A DNA stretch of 64,000 bases from Apoderus coryli (GCA_911728435.2 OU452201.1:12276001-12340000); one strand, 5' to 3'; positions 51,501-63,088 are shown, numbered from the stretch's first letter. Made by a program: numbers and translations. Notes: generated by a model from the sequence alone, not told the origin.

Positions 51501-53442
51501 TTTATTTTATAAATAATTATGAATCGAAATCTTGAAGAATTACATATAGTCAACGTATATGTACGTAGTTTGAAAAAATAGTTTTATCGGCGTTCCAAAT
51601 TCATATTATGATACACCTAAAAATGACAAACCTGTAGGTATACTTCAACTAAGATGTGACTAAAAGATCAAATGCCTAGGGGCATTACCCACATTTCAGC
51701 TCAAATTCGTTTTGAAAGAGGGATAATAAAATTTATTGAAAGTCCTGTTAAAGAAATAAACTAAGAAAAGTTGCTTATAATTACATGATGAATTCAACAA
51801 TTGAAAAATATACAGCGTGTTGTTGTAGCAGCCAAAACGATACAAGATTGCAAACTTTTGTTTGCAGTAAGCTTTTCATAAAATTTAAGCCTGGGGGTTG
51901 CGGGTCAAATTTATTTGTAAAGAATTAAGAATATTAGGTGCATAGATTATGAGTATTAACATTAACTCATGACTCAAACAGGTCTGATTCAGAAATAGAA
52001 ATCAGTTGGTTTCTTTTTAAATCTATACCTATAGTGCTACGTAAGAAATAAATTACAAGTAACGTAAAAGCTGGTTAGTAGGTATACAGAATCAATCAAG
52101 AATTACAATTGAGTAATAGCTGGCTTTTTTCCAAAAACATGGTTGCTAAATCATAGACATTACAAATTAAAATATAATAACAAAATATTGCACTTATATT
52201 ATTGTAAAATTGTGCAAAATTAACCTATTTGCTTAGGTAACAGATAGGTAATTAAAAACTTAAATATAGATGTGGTACCATCTGATACCTACTGATTAGT
52301 ATTATTTATAACGAACCAATAGCTATAATTAGTTACAATACATGAATTATATGATGGACTAAGAGAGAAATTTTGAATATTTCAAGATTCGCTGTAATCA
52401 TTAGTTTTATACTTGGTGAACCAAGTAGAGAAAAATGAAATACAAACGCTCTGTAAGAAGTTCCATTAATATGAATACTACGAATAAAACTACACTAGCA
52501 TTTTTCCAATGATATTGTTGAAAACTAGAAACACAATGTCGCACAGTCTAAGCATGCTTATCCAATTGTCTTTACCCATATTGTTAAACTATTCTGGACG
52601 GATAAGACTAGGGATAAGATAACTGTGAGCCTATCTTGTGCAAAGCAGATTTTCATGATCATGGTCATTTTTAGGCATATAATGTTACCTCGTTTGGTTC
52701 CGTTATTATTCAGATTTCGAATTCTGTATATTGAATATAAGCCGCAGCTATCTTGGATTATCAAGACAATTTCTTGCTTCGTATTCAAATAAGGTTTCTT
52801 CAATACTATTGAGTTTTGAGACCTTCATCTAGGTATATCACCTATTAACCCTAATAACAGTGTAAGCAAAACGTTCGTTTGATGACCTAACAGCAATTAA
52901 GTATAAGACAAAAAATTATCTTTAACAAAAAGATTTCTTGTACATACTTACGACCTTGTAATAACACTAATATTTTAATCCGTTTCGCAACCAAGTTTGT
53001 CTGGTAATTGTAAAGATAAATATCTGTATCTACATATTCATTAAAATGTTTACAAAATACGTTATGGGAAAATGAATTAAAAAATGATAATAGACACATG
53101 AAAATTGGCCATTGCCAGTCACATCGTGTATAAAACAAAATTCTATTTTATAAGAGAAAGTAGTTCACATACTTGACAATATCAAAAGGGAACATAAATA
53201 TCTTAAGAATTATATTACCTTACCCATCATCTATGTTCCAAAATTAGTTTTACATAAAATTAAAAATCATTAGGCTTACCTATAATAAATTGTTAGGTAT
53301 TGGTTACTAAATTAAACTAGGTAGGTACTCTTTATTAACTATATTATACTGAAAAATGTAAATAAATAATAACTACTGAACGTACCTTAATGCTAAAAGC
53401 GGAGAAGCAAATAACTGCCAATAAACCACAATACCTTTTCAT
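30508..53442 (-). CDS. Ptp10D: Ptp10D-like receptor tyrosine phosphatase (R3 class)
   Basis: Nineteen coding exons on the minus strand, 5' to 3': 53442-53386, 44902-44659, 44335-44051, 43989-43796, 43313-43138, 42244-42057, 41378-40845, 40001-39793, 39259-38911, 38833-38555, 38346-37937, 37593-37327, 37215-36909, 35976-35742, 34943-34757, 34118-33861, 33560-33412, 32911-32676, 30539-30508. All phases agree; 1531 residues. Exon 1 encodes a signal peptide ([17 protein letters not shown]). Then come 12 fibronectin III repeats with many N-glycosylation sites, a transmembrane segment near 1172-1195 followed by RKRR, and one phosphatase domain with WPDFGVP and the signature [10 protein letters not shown] (catalytic Cys before a phase-2 intron). 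The last exon gives [10 protein letters not shown]. Architecture and length match fly Ptp10D/Ptp4E, which counter receptor tyrosine kinases in axon guidance and tubulogenesis. The symbol could equally be Ptp4E, since only one copy is seen. Intron 1 is 8.5 kb. Confidence 0.95.
31544..31623. repeat. Two-stem hairpin in last phosphatase intron
   Basis: CAGCGACTT at 31544-31552 pairs with AAGTCGCTG at 31615-31623, and inside it GTGGTTTA at 31568-31575 pairs with TAAACCAC at 31606-31613. The long interrupted stem suggests a foldback MITE or a structured RNA. Confidence 0.5.
31863..32044 (+). CDS. Possible orphan terminal exon, plus strand
   Basis: A strong acceptor (tctccttctccccattag, ending 31862) precedes a 60-codon open frame, entered with two bases of a split codon, that ends in TGA. 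It reads [20 protein letters not shown] onwards, with [18 protein letters not shown] and a basic stretch [11 protein letters not shown], ending ICYNH. Composition looks protein-like, unlike most chance frames here. It is antisense within the last intron of the phosphatase gene. No upstream plus-strand exons were found between the NAT10 end and this point. Only NAT10 exon 5 ends in the needed phase among its exons, and a splice there is speculative. It could be a gene relic, an alternative terminal exon or chance. Confidence 0.3.
34143..34729. mobile_element. Large foldback element with hammerhead-like motif
   Basis: Arms of about 250 bp (34193-34440 and 34458-34717) are near-perfect inverted copies around a 17-base A-rich centre. 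A 12-bp direct repeat GTAAATTCTATT flanks the whole (34143-34154 and 34718-34729) and looks like a target duplication. Each arm carries CTGAAGA-A-GACAAAA-ACTA-TTTTGTC-GAAAC-GTC (right arm 34582-34615), a hammerhead-like core with a 7-bp stem II. No stem I partner was found. It lies in the phosphatase intron between exons 34943-34757 and 34118-33861. Open frames in the arms are not genes. Confidence 0.75.
35080..35735 (+). pseudogene. Decayed mariner transposase
   Basis: Scattered frames match mariner transposase in order: a helix-turn-helix-like start near 35130-35180, [17 protein letters not shown] (usually RWVPR-L) near 35445-35490, [19 protein letters not shown] (35566-35625, with a catalytic Asp replaced by Lys in V-T-V-D-E-T-W), and [10 protein letters not shown] (usually YSPDLAPSDF) near 35665-35700. 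Stops and frameshifts are frequent and the last catalytic Asp box is altered, so it is inactive. It is antisense in a phosphatase intron and ends within about 10 bases of the donor of exon 35976-35742. Confidence 0.85.
40655..40740 (+). mobile_element. tRNA-derived SINE-like fragment
   Basis: AGTTCGATTCC at 40702-40712 is a good B-box match, with TAGCGTCTTCGAA upstream in the D-arm position. A cloverleaf with a usable anticodon stem could not be formed, so this is not called a tRNA gene. It lies in a phosphatase intron. Confidence 0.35.
41824..42036. repeat. Recent tandem duplication, 108-bp period
   Basis: Bases from 41824 (GAAAAACATGGTACAACG) to about 41928 recur without visible change from 41932 to 42036. 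The second copy ends 20 bases before the donor-proximal edge of exon 42244-42057. Identity suggests a young event or an assembly artefact. Confidence 0.9.
42298..43079. mobile_element. hAT-like MITE rich in CCGAAAC motifs
   Basis: The ends are CAGGGATT (42298-42305) and AATCCCTG (43072-43079). Flanking octamers CAAAATTG (42290-42297) and AAAAATTA (43080-43087) match at six of eight positions, fitting an 8-bp hAT target duplication. The interior is packed with CCGAAAC/ACCGAAAC words in the left half and GTTTCGG/TTTCGTT words in the right half. Open frames here come from the repeats and encode nothing recognisable. It fills the intron between phosphatase exons 43313-43138 and 42244-42057. Confidence 0.7.
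45374..45404. repeat. 14-bp hairpin, CATTGTCTTTATAA arms
   Basis: CATTGTCTTTATAA, loop TCC, then the exact reverse complement. It is one of five occurrences of the CATTGTCTTTAAAG-type motif in this window, in phosphatase intron 1. Confidence 0.8.
46791..46829. repeat. Hairpin with ATGATATCATAGATT arms
   Basis: ATGATATCATAGATT (46791-46805), loop AAGCAG, then AATCTATGATGATATCAT, which is the reverse complement with a three-base insertion. Probably a foldback MITE core. Confidence 0.6.
49532..50560 (+). pseudogene. Decayed DUF4817-type transposase element
   Basis: It starts with the end sequence TACAGGGTGTTTCAGAAAGA. At about 50091-50190 it encodes [20 protein letters not shown] followed by [12 protein letters not shown], matching the helix-turn-helix DUF4817 domain of an insect transposase family. 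At about 50475-50515 it encodes [12 protein letters not shown], the family's first catalytic Asp box, followed by MFNSP. Stops and frame changes lie between. The C-terminal half is missing and LINE sequence follows at about 50560. Not functional. Confidence 0.75.
50560..51420 (-). pseudogene. LINE 3' end: RNase H domain and C-terminal tail
   Basis: On the minus strand, frames give in order: [16 protein letters not shown] at about 51345-51390 (RNase H start, usually TDGSKT...GAG); [19 protein letters not shown] around 51075-51140 (RNase H end, usually GHSGIEGNEKADELA); then 51060-50725 with [53 protein letters not shown]. The last matches the conserved CHxCxx-EEETxxHxLCxCPAL tail of Jockey/R1-like ORF2, with some Cys/His lost. 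Frameshifts make it a pseudogene. It is joined to the broken DUF4817 element. Confidence 0.8.
51421..53385. other. Phosphatase intron 1, left flank of exon 1
   Basis: AT-rich; no exon or recognisable transposon protein seen. The first coding exon, with signal peptide, follows at 53386-53442 and has donor GTACGT. Confidence 0.4.
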
Positions 53443-56133
53443 AATTAACAATTAAACAAAAATTTTAAAACAAAAAAAAAACAACACATTTACACAAATA
53501 ACTTATCTACCTGTAGATCGTGCAAAATATTTTGGTAGGTATTTAAGACAAAAACAACGAATACTTAAGAATTTTTAAATAATCAACAAAATACAAAACA
53601 ACACACATTGCACATGAAACAAATTAAAATTAGCATTTAATTAACAAAATAAATTATTAAATACATTGTTTTCTGCGTAAAATTACGCGAACACACGTAA
53701 CATACTCGACGCCATCGTGGTTGATTCTGTTTAGTAACTGAATGACTGACGGTGACGAGTGACTTGAAGTTTGCTAACGCTAATCCGCTATTGGAAAGAA
53801 AATAGAAGTCTGTCAAAATTATAGACAACGCTGCGAGGTCTACCGCTATAACGGTAGATCTACCGTTTTTGGGGTTTATCTACTTTTCTACGTTTAACAG
53901 TCACAAATTAAATTTTATACAGTTGAAATGAAAAAAAAAATGTTTAATATTTGCATACATATGCATATTGCATATAGTTATTACCAACAATAAAATTTAC
54001 AATATTGTAAATTGACAAAAATCTCAAAGTTTATTCGAAAATAAAAAAAAGTTAACATTTATATAATATAAACAACAATAAATACAAGAATAATATAAGA
54101 AGATTAGTATAGAAAAATACTTAATCCGAATTAGAGAATTCGTCATATTTCAAATGTCAACAGCTGCATATTATTCTTAGCATACATTAATTTGCCAAAT
54201 TGCTGAGCCAATCAAAATCTGTAAATTATGCACATGCGGTATGCGGGCAATACACCTGATTTATTATTTTTTGTTGTTGTTTGGCGCCATACTAAGATAT
54301 CAAACAATTTTGCAAATTTGTCCTCAATTTTCATCTTATAATATCAATCATATTATTGTTGGTTTTGTTTAAAAGAGCAATTCCCATTGCTAACATTCTA
54401 TCTGTGTCGAATTTGTTTTCTTTTAAACATATTCAGACATTCTTTGTTATTTAATATTTTGTGTTTAATTCTATTAAAGTCTATATTTATATTGGATAAA
54501 CTTTGGTTCTAGCGTTAGTTATGGTTATAGCAAAAATTAATATAATAATAATACATTTATTTTCAATTGGGCGAGTTTCCGTTCAGCCATAGCTTAATTT
54601 CAGTTCAGCCATAGCATATCTTTGGTTATAGTTAAGAAAATTGATTCGGAAAGGTAAGTTAAGTTGACATTACATCTATTTTGAGATTGGAACTCTTAAC
54701 TGAGTATTTTGTAGGAAAAATAAATTAAACTGCCTGGAGTGTACATTCCAGTAGGGTACCGACAAGAAACAGGCATTCAGCATTTCATCCGGAGTCAAAA
54801 GAGCAGCAACAACAAAAGAAAACCACTTCATAATGCTCTATATGCAGAAATACATAGAAGTTTTCCATACATAATACTTTGATCAATCATTTCAATAACA
54901 TTCATAATATAGATATTAAATAATCTGTATTACATTTTAGAACTTTTGAAAATTTTACAGCATGGAGACAACAGGAAAACAGAGAAGTGGAGTGCTTGCC
55001 GTAGTAGGAATAAATGTCATAATGGAGAAGAAATCATATTATATAACTTCAATAGAAGCGATTCTAGAGGTTGGGCATTTATTTAGGTATTTACTTAATA
55101 ATACGGGTGTTTGTGGACATCTGGCTTTTAAGTTTTATAACATACGAAATGAAAGTTTTTCAGCTGTATCAAGAAATATATACTACAATGGAAACTTTAA
55201 CAGACTTTCTTAGCGAACACTTTATAGATTAATATTTTAATTATTTTACTGAAAAACTCATTCCAATTAAATATCTATTAAATTTCAGTTTCAAAATAAG
55301 TTCAAGAGCGGTTAAATCGAATTCAAATAGAGCGCCAAGGAAAGCCCCGCCCCCAAATGCTCTGATTGGCTCGGCACTTTGGCAAATTAATTTATGCTTA
55401 TTATTCTGCAGTATACACAACAAAAATATATAACGTTTTTATTGTCCTTTAAAAAGAATAAGTTTTGTAAATGTATTTTTGTTATGAAATGTACACGAAC
55501 ATTAAGATATTTAACACAAATAGATTTTATTAAGGAGTATATGTGATTTGCTGGGCTATCTAGTGCATCATGTTCTAAATATTGAAATAATTAAAAAGCT
55601 AAAGTAATAAAGACAGCTTGAGCTGACATTATATTATTCACTTTTAACGCAAAAAATGTACCAAAATATGTAAAAAACATATTTTTTGAAAAAATAAAAT
55701 GTCTACGCCTCTTCTGTTTGTTTGGCAAATAAAAAATGGCCGCCGCATTAAAAGCGTAACACTTGCCATGCATTCAGACATACGACGACGATGCGGTATC
55801 CCCTCTCTTGACTAACCTAAGGTAGTACCCATAGAATAATGTTTTGGTAGTACCAGCGAACAGAGAACATACAAACTAAATGTATGTTCTCTGGTAGTAC
55901 AGTGACTTTAAAGGCCATTGTCTTTAAAGTCATTGACAATGCCATGGATAAAAGTTACAGCGTTCTAGAGTGACTGCTCAAGCGGTCTAACTTTAAATAT
56001 TTATTAATACGTCAAATTTTTTCTAGATGGCGGCATAAACGAATTATCAACGAATAATGATATAGTAGAATATCTGATTTGAAAATAAAACCAATTAGCC
56101 ATTTAAAAATTAATATTTATTATGCACTAGTAC
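53443..56133. other. Intergenic between phosphatase and DHHC genes
   Basis: The phosphatase 5' leader and promoter should lie at about 53450-53900; no core element could be fixed. Bases 55315-55385 are GC-richer and contain CCCCGCCCCC and GATTGGCT (inverted CCAAT), which would suit a promoter, but no gene start was found beside them. A minus-strand AATAAA at 56121-56116 is only 13 bases after the DHHC stop. The frame at 54962-55213 shows no family features. Confidence 0.4.
55861..55893. repeat. 13-bp hairpin CAGAGAACATACA
   Basis: CAGAGAACATACA (55861-55873), loop AACTAAA, exact reverse complement (55881-55893). It is followed at 55903-55944 by overlapping inverted repeats TGACTTTAAAG / CTTTAAAGTCA and CATTGTCTTTAAAG. 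Confidence 0.75.
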
Positions 56134-59100
56134 CTAATTCATTTCCTCGATATTGAAACTATGCCCATCTCCTAACGATGAAAATGTTGGCAGAAACCAT
56201 GAACAACAATGATATCCAAATACGTCAGCTAAGTTTTGTTTGAGACCGATATCAAACGTTACTTGGACCTCATCTTCCACAAAATTTGGGGAATGTACAT
56301 TTTCAATTGTAGTTTCATTGCGACATATTAGATATATGTGGTAGGTAATAAAAATTGATAGAACTATTCCTATAACGGTTGCTGTAACAAACCTAAAAAC
56401 AAGTTTAATATTAAATACTTGCAGACACCTATGCAGTAATAATGTGACCGTGTCATTTGCCACATTTTTTGATTAGTTCAAATATTTGTTTAATATACGG
56501 AAAATTAAAAAATTATTTGCTAATAGAACTTTTCCTTCAAATCACTTCAAAAAGTCTATAGTTAATATACCTAGGTCATTGTCTTTAAAAGGACTAGGTA
56601 TTACAGTTTTCGAAATAACTGTAAAAATAAACGATATTTAAGGTGTCCCAGAATAACGTGGACATAGAGCAACCACCATATCTCTTCGTTAGCTAGTTAG
56701 TTAGAAACCAATCTTTAAACGTCATTTTATTTTAAGGTCTGCAATCTGTAGGTGCTCTATGTCAACGTTATTGACAGCAGGAACATCAATGAAATTTTTT
56801 ACTAGAGTTAAAAAAGAAGACAAAAATTGTTTTAGATTATCACACTTGGTGAGGCTATGGTTGGTTAGGTACGTACTCTTTCAATTTTCGGGCTTAGTGA
56901 CGACCCGTAATTTCCTAAGAATTTCTTAAAATTTTGCTGGCTTAAAATTTGCGTTTAGGCAAAAAAGTACTAGTAATTCGGAAACATCATGTGAAAAAGC
57001 ACAAGAACAATAATCTCTTGAATTTTTTGCTGACACGACACTGTTTTTCAATAACGTAAACTCTTGTCGCCTAACCTTAATAGGGATGCCAAAATAAATA
57101 AATATATCGATATATTGAATCAAAAGATATATCGAAACTCTATATCGATATACTCGATATATCGAATGAAAAAAATATCGATATTTTATATATATCGATA
57201 TATTTGCTATATTTTTATTTTAGAGTGGATTGTAGTTGTAAATTAACTTCAAATTTTAAAGATTCAAATAATTAAATAAAATAGTATTCATTAAAATTTA
57301 TTTGCCTGAAAATACATATGCATTCCAAGCAAACGTAAGAATATTCTTTAGAAATAATTACATCAGGTTATGAACAGAACAGAACTTAGAAATAATAATT
57401 TTGATAATCTATTTCCAGTTAGACGATTTCGATTTTTTGTTGTGTGCGTCGACTGCTACGGCAACACAACAAGGACCTTTTAGTTTTAAACCTGTGTATG
57501 TAAGCTACTTTCTTTCGCTACTGATTTCAGGATCCAAACGCGTTTGGATTCACATGTTCTTTCGCTAAAAACTCATTTTCTGATTCATCCCCACTTTAGC
57601 GCCTATCGCGATCCGGGTTGCCTCTTTTAGGTAAACTTATCGAGCCTTCAGAAATCCAACAAATCCTGACTAATAAATCCGGACCAAGAAAACTAGCGAA
57701 AGAAAGCAGCTGTAGCAGATACATTTATTTTGATAATGTACCGATATATCGTGTTGTATATATCGATATTTGTTTCGATATATCGAGAGAAATATATCGA
57801 TATATTAAAAAAATATATCGATATTTTTAATATATCGTTGGCATCCCTAAACCTTACTGTAGACAGACTATTATACAAAGGATTATGCTGTTTACACTGC
57901 TACTTCTCATAATATGTTGAATTTTTTGAAAAATTATTAGAATCCATTATCCCCGATTACTTATCTGGGCCATTACTTTAACTACCATAACTTTACTTTT
58001 ATAACATGTTTGGGGCGACAGGCGACATCTAGTGTCAGCAGGCTGTACTTTTATTTTGCTTAGTGTGTCTGTCCGTTCGAATTTAAATCAAGTAAATGTA
58101 TAGGTAGGTATATCTGGTTGCATATACTTACCCAGCAGTTATATAAACAAAATCCACATCATGGGTCTCCTTAATGCAATACATTATAAAATGCTGTAGT
58201 GTACACGATACATAAAAATAACAATATAAAATACCATAAAATAACGCCAAGAAGAACATTTTGTAATTTTTGAAGCCTACACAATTATTTATCCACGGGC
58301 AGTGATGGTCCATTTTTAATATACAAGTTTCGCAACTTGAACAGTGGTGTGCTCTATCTGGTTTGAATATTCTACATGCGTAGCAAAACCTAAAATAGTT
58401 TAAATCAAATTACATAGTAGTCGTAGTCAGCAAAAAGCAATGGCGTTGGCTTATTTAAAATGTATTTTCCAAAACATCTTGTGGTATTACATTTGATTGT
58501 TTTGAAGTGCCTACTTATAAGATAATTTAACTAAGTACAGGGTGTCCCAACATTAAAAGACAGAGAGGTACCCACTAAACTAACGCCCCCGTGGCCCCTC
58601 TACAGCACGCTACTGTTGTCGATATAAATTTGATGAAAATTATTGTGCGTACATAATATGTTACGGGGTTAATTCAGAATACCCAGTTATTTTCACTCAG
58701 ATCAGCATGGCACCCAATAAGGTGAATGAACACCACTGACTATAAAAGGAACGTAACTAGCATGTTAATTATAATATTTAGATATTATAGTACCTTACTT
58801 TTCCGTTCAAAGAACACATGTAAATCTTTAAACTTCTTCTAACGCACATATTAACCAACATATTTTCACGTTTTTGCTCATTTTCCAAAGCCATTAAGCG
58901 ATCATATTCTTCCGCTGAGAGTTTGTATATGTCCAAAATATCATCACTTTTTGTAAATATCGCGGCAACAAACGACCATCCAAATAAAAATGTTATCAAA
59001 CTTGCTATAAATATTAGACAAATACGAGCTGGTAGGTTTTTGACTTGATCAATACAAAAGTATGAAATGAATATATAAAACGATGTGCCATAAATTAAGA

Positions 59101-59206
59101 GTACTAGTAATGGTATGATATAACCCAAGCAAGTCATTGGGGGTTGGCAATTTCTGACATAATTGTTATTGTTTACTAGTTTGACAACGTCCGCAGATGT
59201 TGACAT
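56134..59206 (-). CDS. DHHC palmitoyltransferase (ZDHHC2/15/20-like)
   Basis: Three coding exons on the minus strand: 59206-58794, 58389-58132, 56392-56134; 309 residues. The exon 1 donor is the GT at 58793 (AAG|GTACTA), because only this keeps [21 protein letters not shown] in frame; a GTAAGG five bases earlier would break it. Features: two N-terminal membrane segments ([28 protein letters not shown]), cysteine-rich domain with [17 protein letters not shown], two further membrane segments ([34 protein letters not shown]), the TTxE motif in NETTIENV, and the C-terminal aromatic motif DVFG...[14 protein letters not shown]. It transfers palmitate to cysteines of membrane proteins at Golgi, plasma or endosomal membranes. 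All catalytic parts are present. Subfamily is judged from the DHHC core and C-terminus; the fly counterpart is probably CG1407. Confidence 0.93.
56642..56772. mobile_element. Small MITE in DHHC intron 2
   Basis: AATAACGTGGACATAGAGCA at 56652-56671 and its inverse with one mismatch at 56753-56772 enclose about 80 bp. The sequence outside the left arm reads GGTGTCCCAG, an end type common in insect DNA elements. Confidence 0.65.
57081..57849. mobile_element. hAT-like MITE with TATCGATA arrays
   Basis: Ends TAGGGATGCCAA (57081-57092) and TTGGCATCCCTA (57838-57849) are perfect 12-bp inverted repeats. Flanking octamers AACCTTAA (57073-57080) and AACCTTAC (57850-57857) match at seven of eight positions, as expected for an hAT target duplication. 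Both subterminal regions (57095-57210 and 57735-57840) are dense in ATATATCGATAT palindromes; the 520-bp centre is not. No transposase is encoded. It lies in DHHC intron 2. Confidence 0.85.
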
Positions 59207-62200
59207 TTACTAAAATGAAGGGTGACTCCTATACAGTAAATTGAATTGAAATAATGGACATAGATGCACACACACTAATTATTACTACCTTCCGCGCCCT
59301 ATAGTACTACTATAGGGATGTCAAATATGCGAGATCTTTTGATGCGTTTCGAGGTCCCCTGATTACGAATATCACGCTTTACGAAAAGTTTGTGTGTGTA
59401 TGCATACTCGCTATAAGTCAAAAATGCTATCCTTTTGTGATGGCTTTTCCTTAGAAAATGAAGTTTCAAAAATACTCGGTTCGTATATGCTAGCCATAGC
59501 CGGAGGCAAAGATTTTTTTTGTTAATATTCAAATGTAAAAAAAACATTTTTTTTTATATCTCTTTCCGCTTCGAGTTATTTATTTATTTTTTGCACTCCG
59601 AAGTCCTGGTCAAAGCAGTTTTTTATTCATGTTTAAAATAAAATCTTTCTTTAAATCTGATTTCATATTACCTCTTTTCCATAATTGGTGGACATTGGTG
59701 TAGTGAAAGTATTTGTAGCGATTGAATATTAAAAAAAACATATTTATTGTACGTAGTACATCAAATATTTCTTACATAGCGTTCTGATTTGAATAAGTGT
59801 TTTATGTATTTCTGCAATATAATGGAGAATAATCTTGCTCAAATGAATGAATATTAAATATTAGCTATACTCCATATTGGGTTGTTACATAGGTATTTTG
59901 TTGAGTCCCAATATGGAATATATTCCAGTAGTTTCTTCTCGATCTGTATAGTTATATTTGTTTTAAAATTATTTTATTACATATCACATTTTTTTGTTTT
60001 AACTTAGGTACTTATTATTGAAATTGACCAAAAGGTTTCAAGAAAAACTAAAAAAAAAATGTTATATTTGTTAGCATCAGTTAGTAAACTTATTTTGAAA
60101 AATTTTCTCATTTCGAAAAAATTAAATTCAGCTTTGAAAAAGGTACATAGGTAATTTAAAATCCGGAAATTTTTTATCCTAATAATGGTCAATTTTTTTT
60201 GTTCATATCTACAAAATTTGTATTGTATGAAGTTGTTGAGCAGCCTAAAGATTGAGGGATTTTTAAAAAGAGAGAAAATAACTTCAGACGGGAGCTTTCT
60301 CATGCGGTTGTCCAATATAGTTACAACATACTGATACTAGTTTTTGCATTTAATTAATAATCCTGTTGGTGTAAGTAGATATTCGTATTTTTAGGTTTTT
60401 GTAAGGCCTCACACAAGTTAGCACCTTGTACCGTGTTTTATTTCTGGAAAAAGGGTTGTTTTTTTACTGCAGTTTAACGTGGGCTTAAGGTGTTTGCTGC
60501 TACAATGAAAATTCCTCAATCTACATAATATACCTACTGTTATATAACCATAAGCAATAAAATAGATAATTTAAATTTATTAATATGTATATATTTTATA
60601 GTTTAATTGGTGCATGACGATGAAGGTTAACAATAATCGGTATAAATAAATTAATACAATGGAAATAAAGAACTAGACATATAATAATAATGCTTTTATT
60701 CCGCTTAATTTTTCTCATTGTTGAATGCATTTACTGAACTACTAGATACAGCACTTGTGCGTGTGTATATGGGCTTGGCTCCAGGAAAAACACGCAGATA
60801 CTTGGGTGCAACTATAGGGATCATTATATTAAATATTGATAATTTTTGATTGGTTTCCTAGAGTATAACCCAAAACATTAACTATAAAAGAAATAGGTGA
60901 CATTGGCGTTCGTTTAAAAACTTAAAAAAAAACATATTTCCTAAACATAAAAGAAATATTAACTAGTTATTTACAGATTTGATAGAATCTAACCTATTAA
61001 ATGTATCATAAGAAACTTCCTTACATAGGCGTTCGTAAATAATGGAAACGGGTCACAATAAAAGAAAATATTTCCTATAAAAACTTTTGAAATATAGAAT
61101 AATTTTTCATAGTTAGTGATAAAATATAACCTAAAAAATAGAAGAATTCGTTGACACAAATGGGGTCAAAAATGTAAAAAAAATAATATATTCCCCAAAT
61201 TTTTTGGTTAATTATTAAGTGAACGCACTTAATACAAATCGGTGTGGTGCCACACAATTTTACTTTTTGTCAATAAAACTAACTACAGAAACCAGTAGTA
61301 AATGTAAATTACTCATCGGAATAATTGAAAACAAATTATTTTCAACAACAACATCTCAATCTATTACGCGGTATTTTTCCTAATTAATAATTTCCCATAA
61401 ACTATTAGCGTAATGTAAAAAAAAATTAATAATTCGTTTAATAATATTAATAATAAATTTGTCGTAATTATTAATTCAGATATTTATAGTTGAACCAAAA
61501 AACATGTTTTATTGACAGTCGATCAACTTCGTTTACATCAAGCTGACCTACTAAAAACAGAATTGCTGTGATGTCCATAAAAGTAAGAAAATTATATTTT
61601 TTAATTTTTAAGTATCATTCATGAGCTTTAATTTCAATTGCCGGAACCTGCAATTTCCATCGAACACTGAACCAAAAAAGTCCGCAAATATAACAAACAT
61701 TACCAATTTTTTTCGTCAAAATTGAGCAAACTATGAGAGTTGTTAATGTTACAAATTTGTGTTTGTTAAAAATGGATTCTATCGATACTCATCGTGATAT
61801 TAGCAAAATTCATATGTTGTCAGAACGAATATATTCAATATTATGAATTTGTATGATAAGGATTTATGAACGCTATATGCTGTATTAACAAAATGTAATC
61901 ATTGTTACAATGAACTTTTTCATATTAACAATCCGATTTTGTTAATATAATGAACCATATGAAACTGCCTAATACTAACAAAATGTAGGTATTACTACAA
62001 AATTTATTTGTAATATTAAACATTTGCTTTTTGTTCATATAATAAATTTTTATAATATCCTTTGAAGCAATGCTTAAATATAATTTGTATAACGATATAA
62101 AGCCCCGTTTAATGATCTAAAGCGCAGTTTAAGCATATTTTTGACAGTTCTTTGCTTAATCTATGTGGTTGTGTTTACTTATACAATAATTATTACTGGT

Positions 62201-63088
62201 GGACGATATTTTAATTGTTGAATATTATTACATCAGCAATTTTTAATAAAATTATACTAAATGGTTGCTGTAGGTACAAATTTTGTATTATTACGGTTTA
62301 TTTATTACTGTCTAGACATTTTGAAATTTCTTTAATATTTGGTTTAAACTAACGTTACGCTTGGCTGATGTTCTAGTATGCAAAACCTACATTTACTTTA
62401 TAAAACAAGACACATATCCACAAAAATATGGTAAATTATTATCATTTATCATTTATGTATCTAAAACAACCGCAGCTAAAAAATTATTAATATTAATGAT
62501 TATTATGATTTTGGAGATAAACATAATGTAAATTAAATAAAATTGTCAGCGTGTAAATTAATTAAAATATTTAATATTGGTTGAATTGAGTTAAAACAAA
62601 TAATACAGTCGCATTCAGACATGATTCGAGTCAAGAGTGGCAGTAAGATGGTGTAGTTCTAAATACATCAAATTGGAGCGGAAAATAAATTGGTGCGTCG
62701 ATGGTTATCACATCACATCACATTTTTGTTTTTCTTTGGTTTTACACCCTTTTTGAAATATGGTTAGTTTGTAAATTAGCCCCCTTCATTTCACTTACCT
62801 ATAAAGGTTTTAGTTTCCTTTTTTACTCATATAAAGTATTCCCTATTCAGTGAAAGTTTTATTGTGCAGAATAAATTAATTCGTAAAAGGTTTAATTTTT
62901 TTAATAATGTGCTCTGTTTAAAACTATACATTATACATTATAATTTTATATTTATAACATTGTAACATGTAATATAATACATCTTTTTAGTATCCACAAT
63001 TTTACTAGGTCTATCATTCTTTTTTGTTTTATTTCTGTGGATATTTAATTTTTTTTTCTAATATTCACATTTGAATGTGTCTTTGAAA

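Noticed and set aside
58794..58799. GTAAGG donor five bases upstream in the DHHC exon 1
   Set aside because: It is a better-looking donor, but joining there puts exon 2 into a stop; GTACTA at 58793 restores VRFCYACR.
60004..60315. 103-codon minus-strand frame near the right end
   Set aside because: AT-rich, Phe/Lys/Asn-dominated translation with no domain or promoter context.
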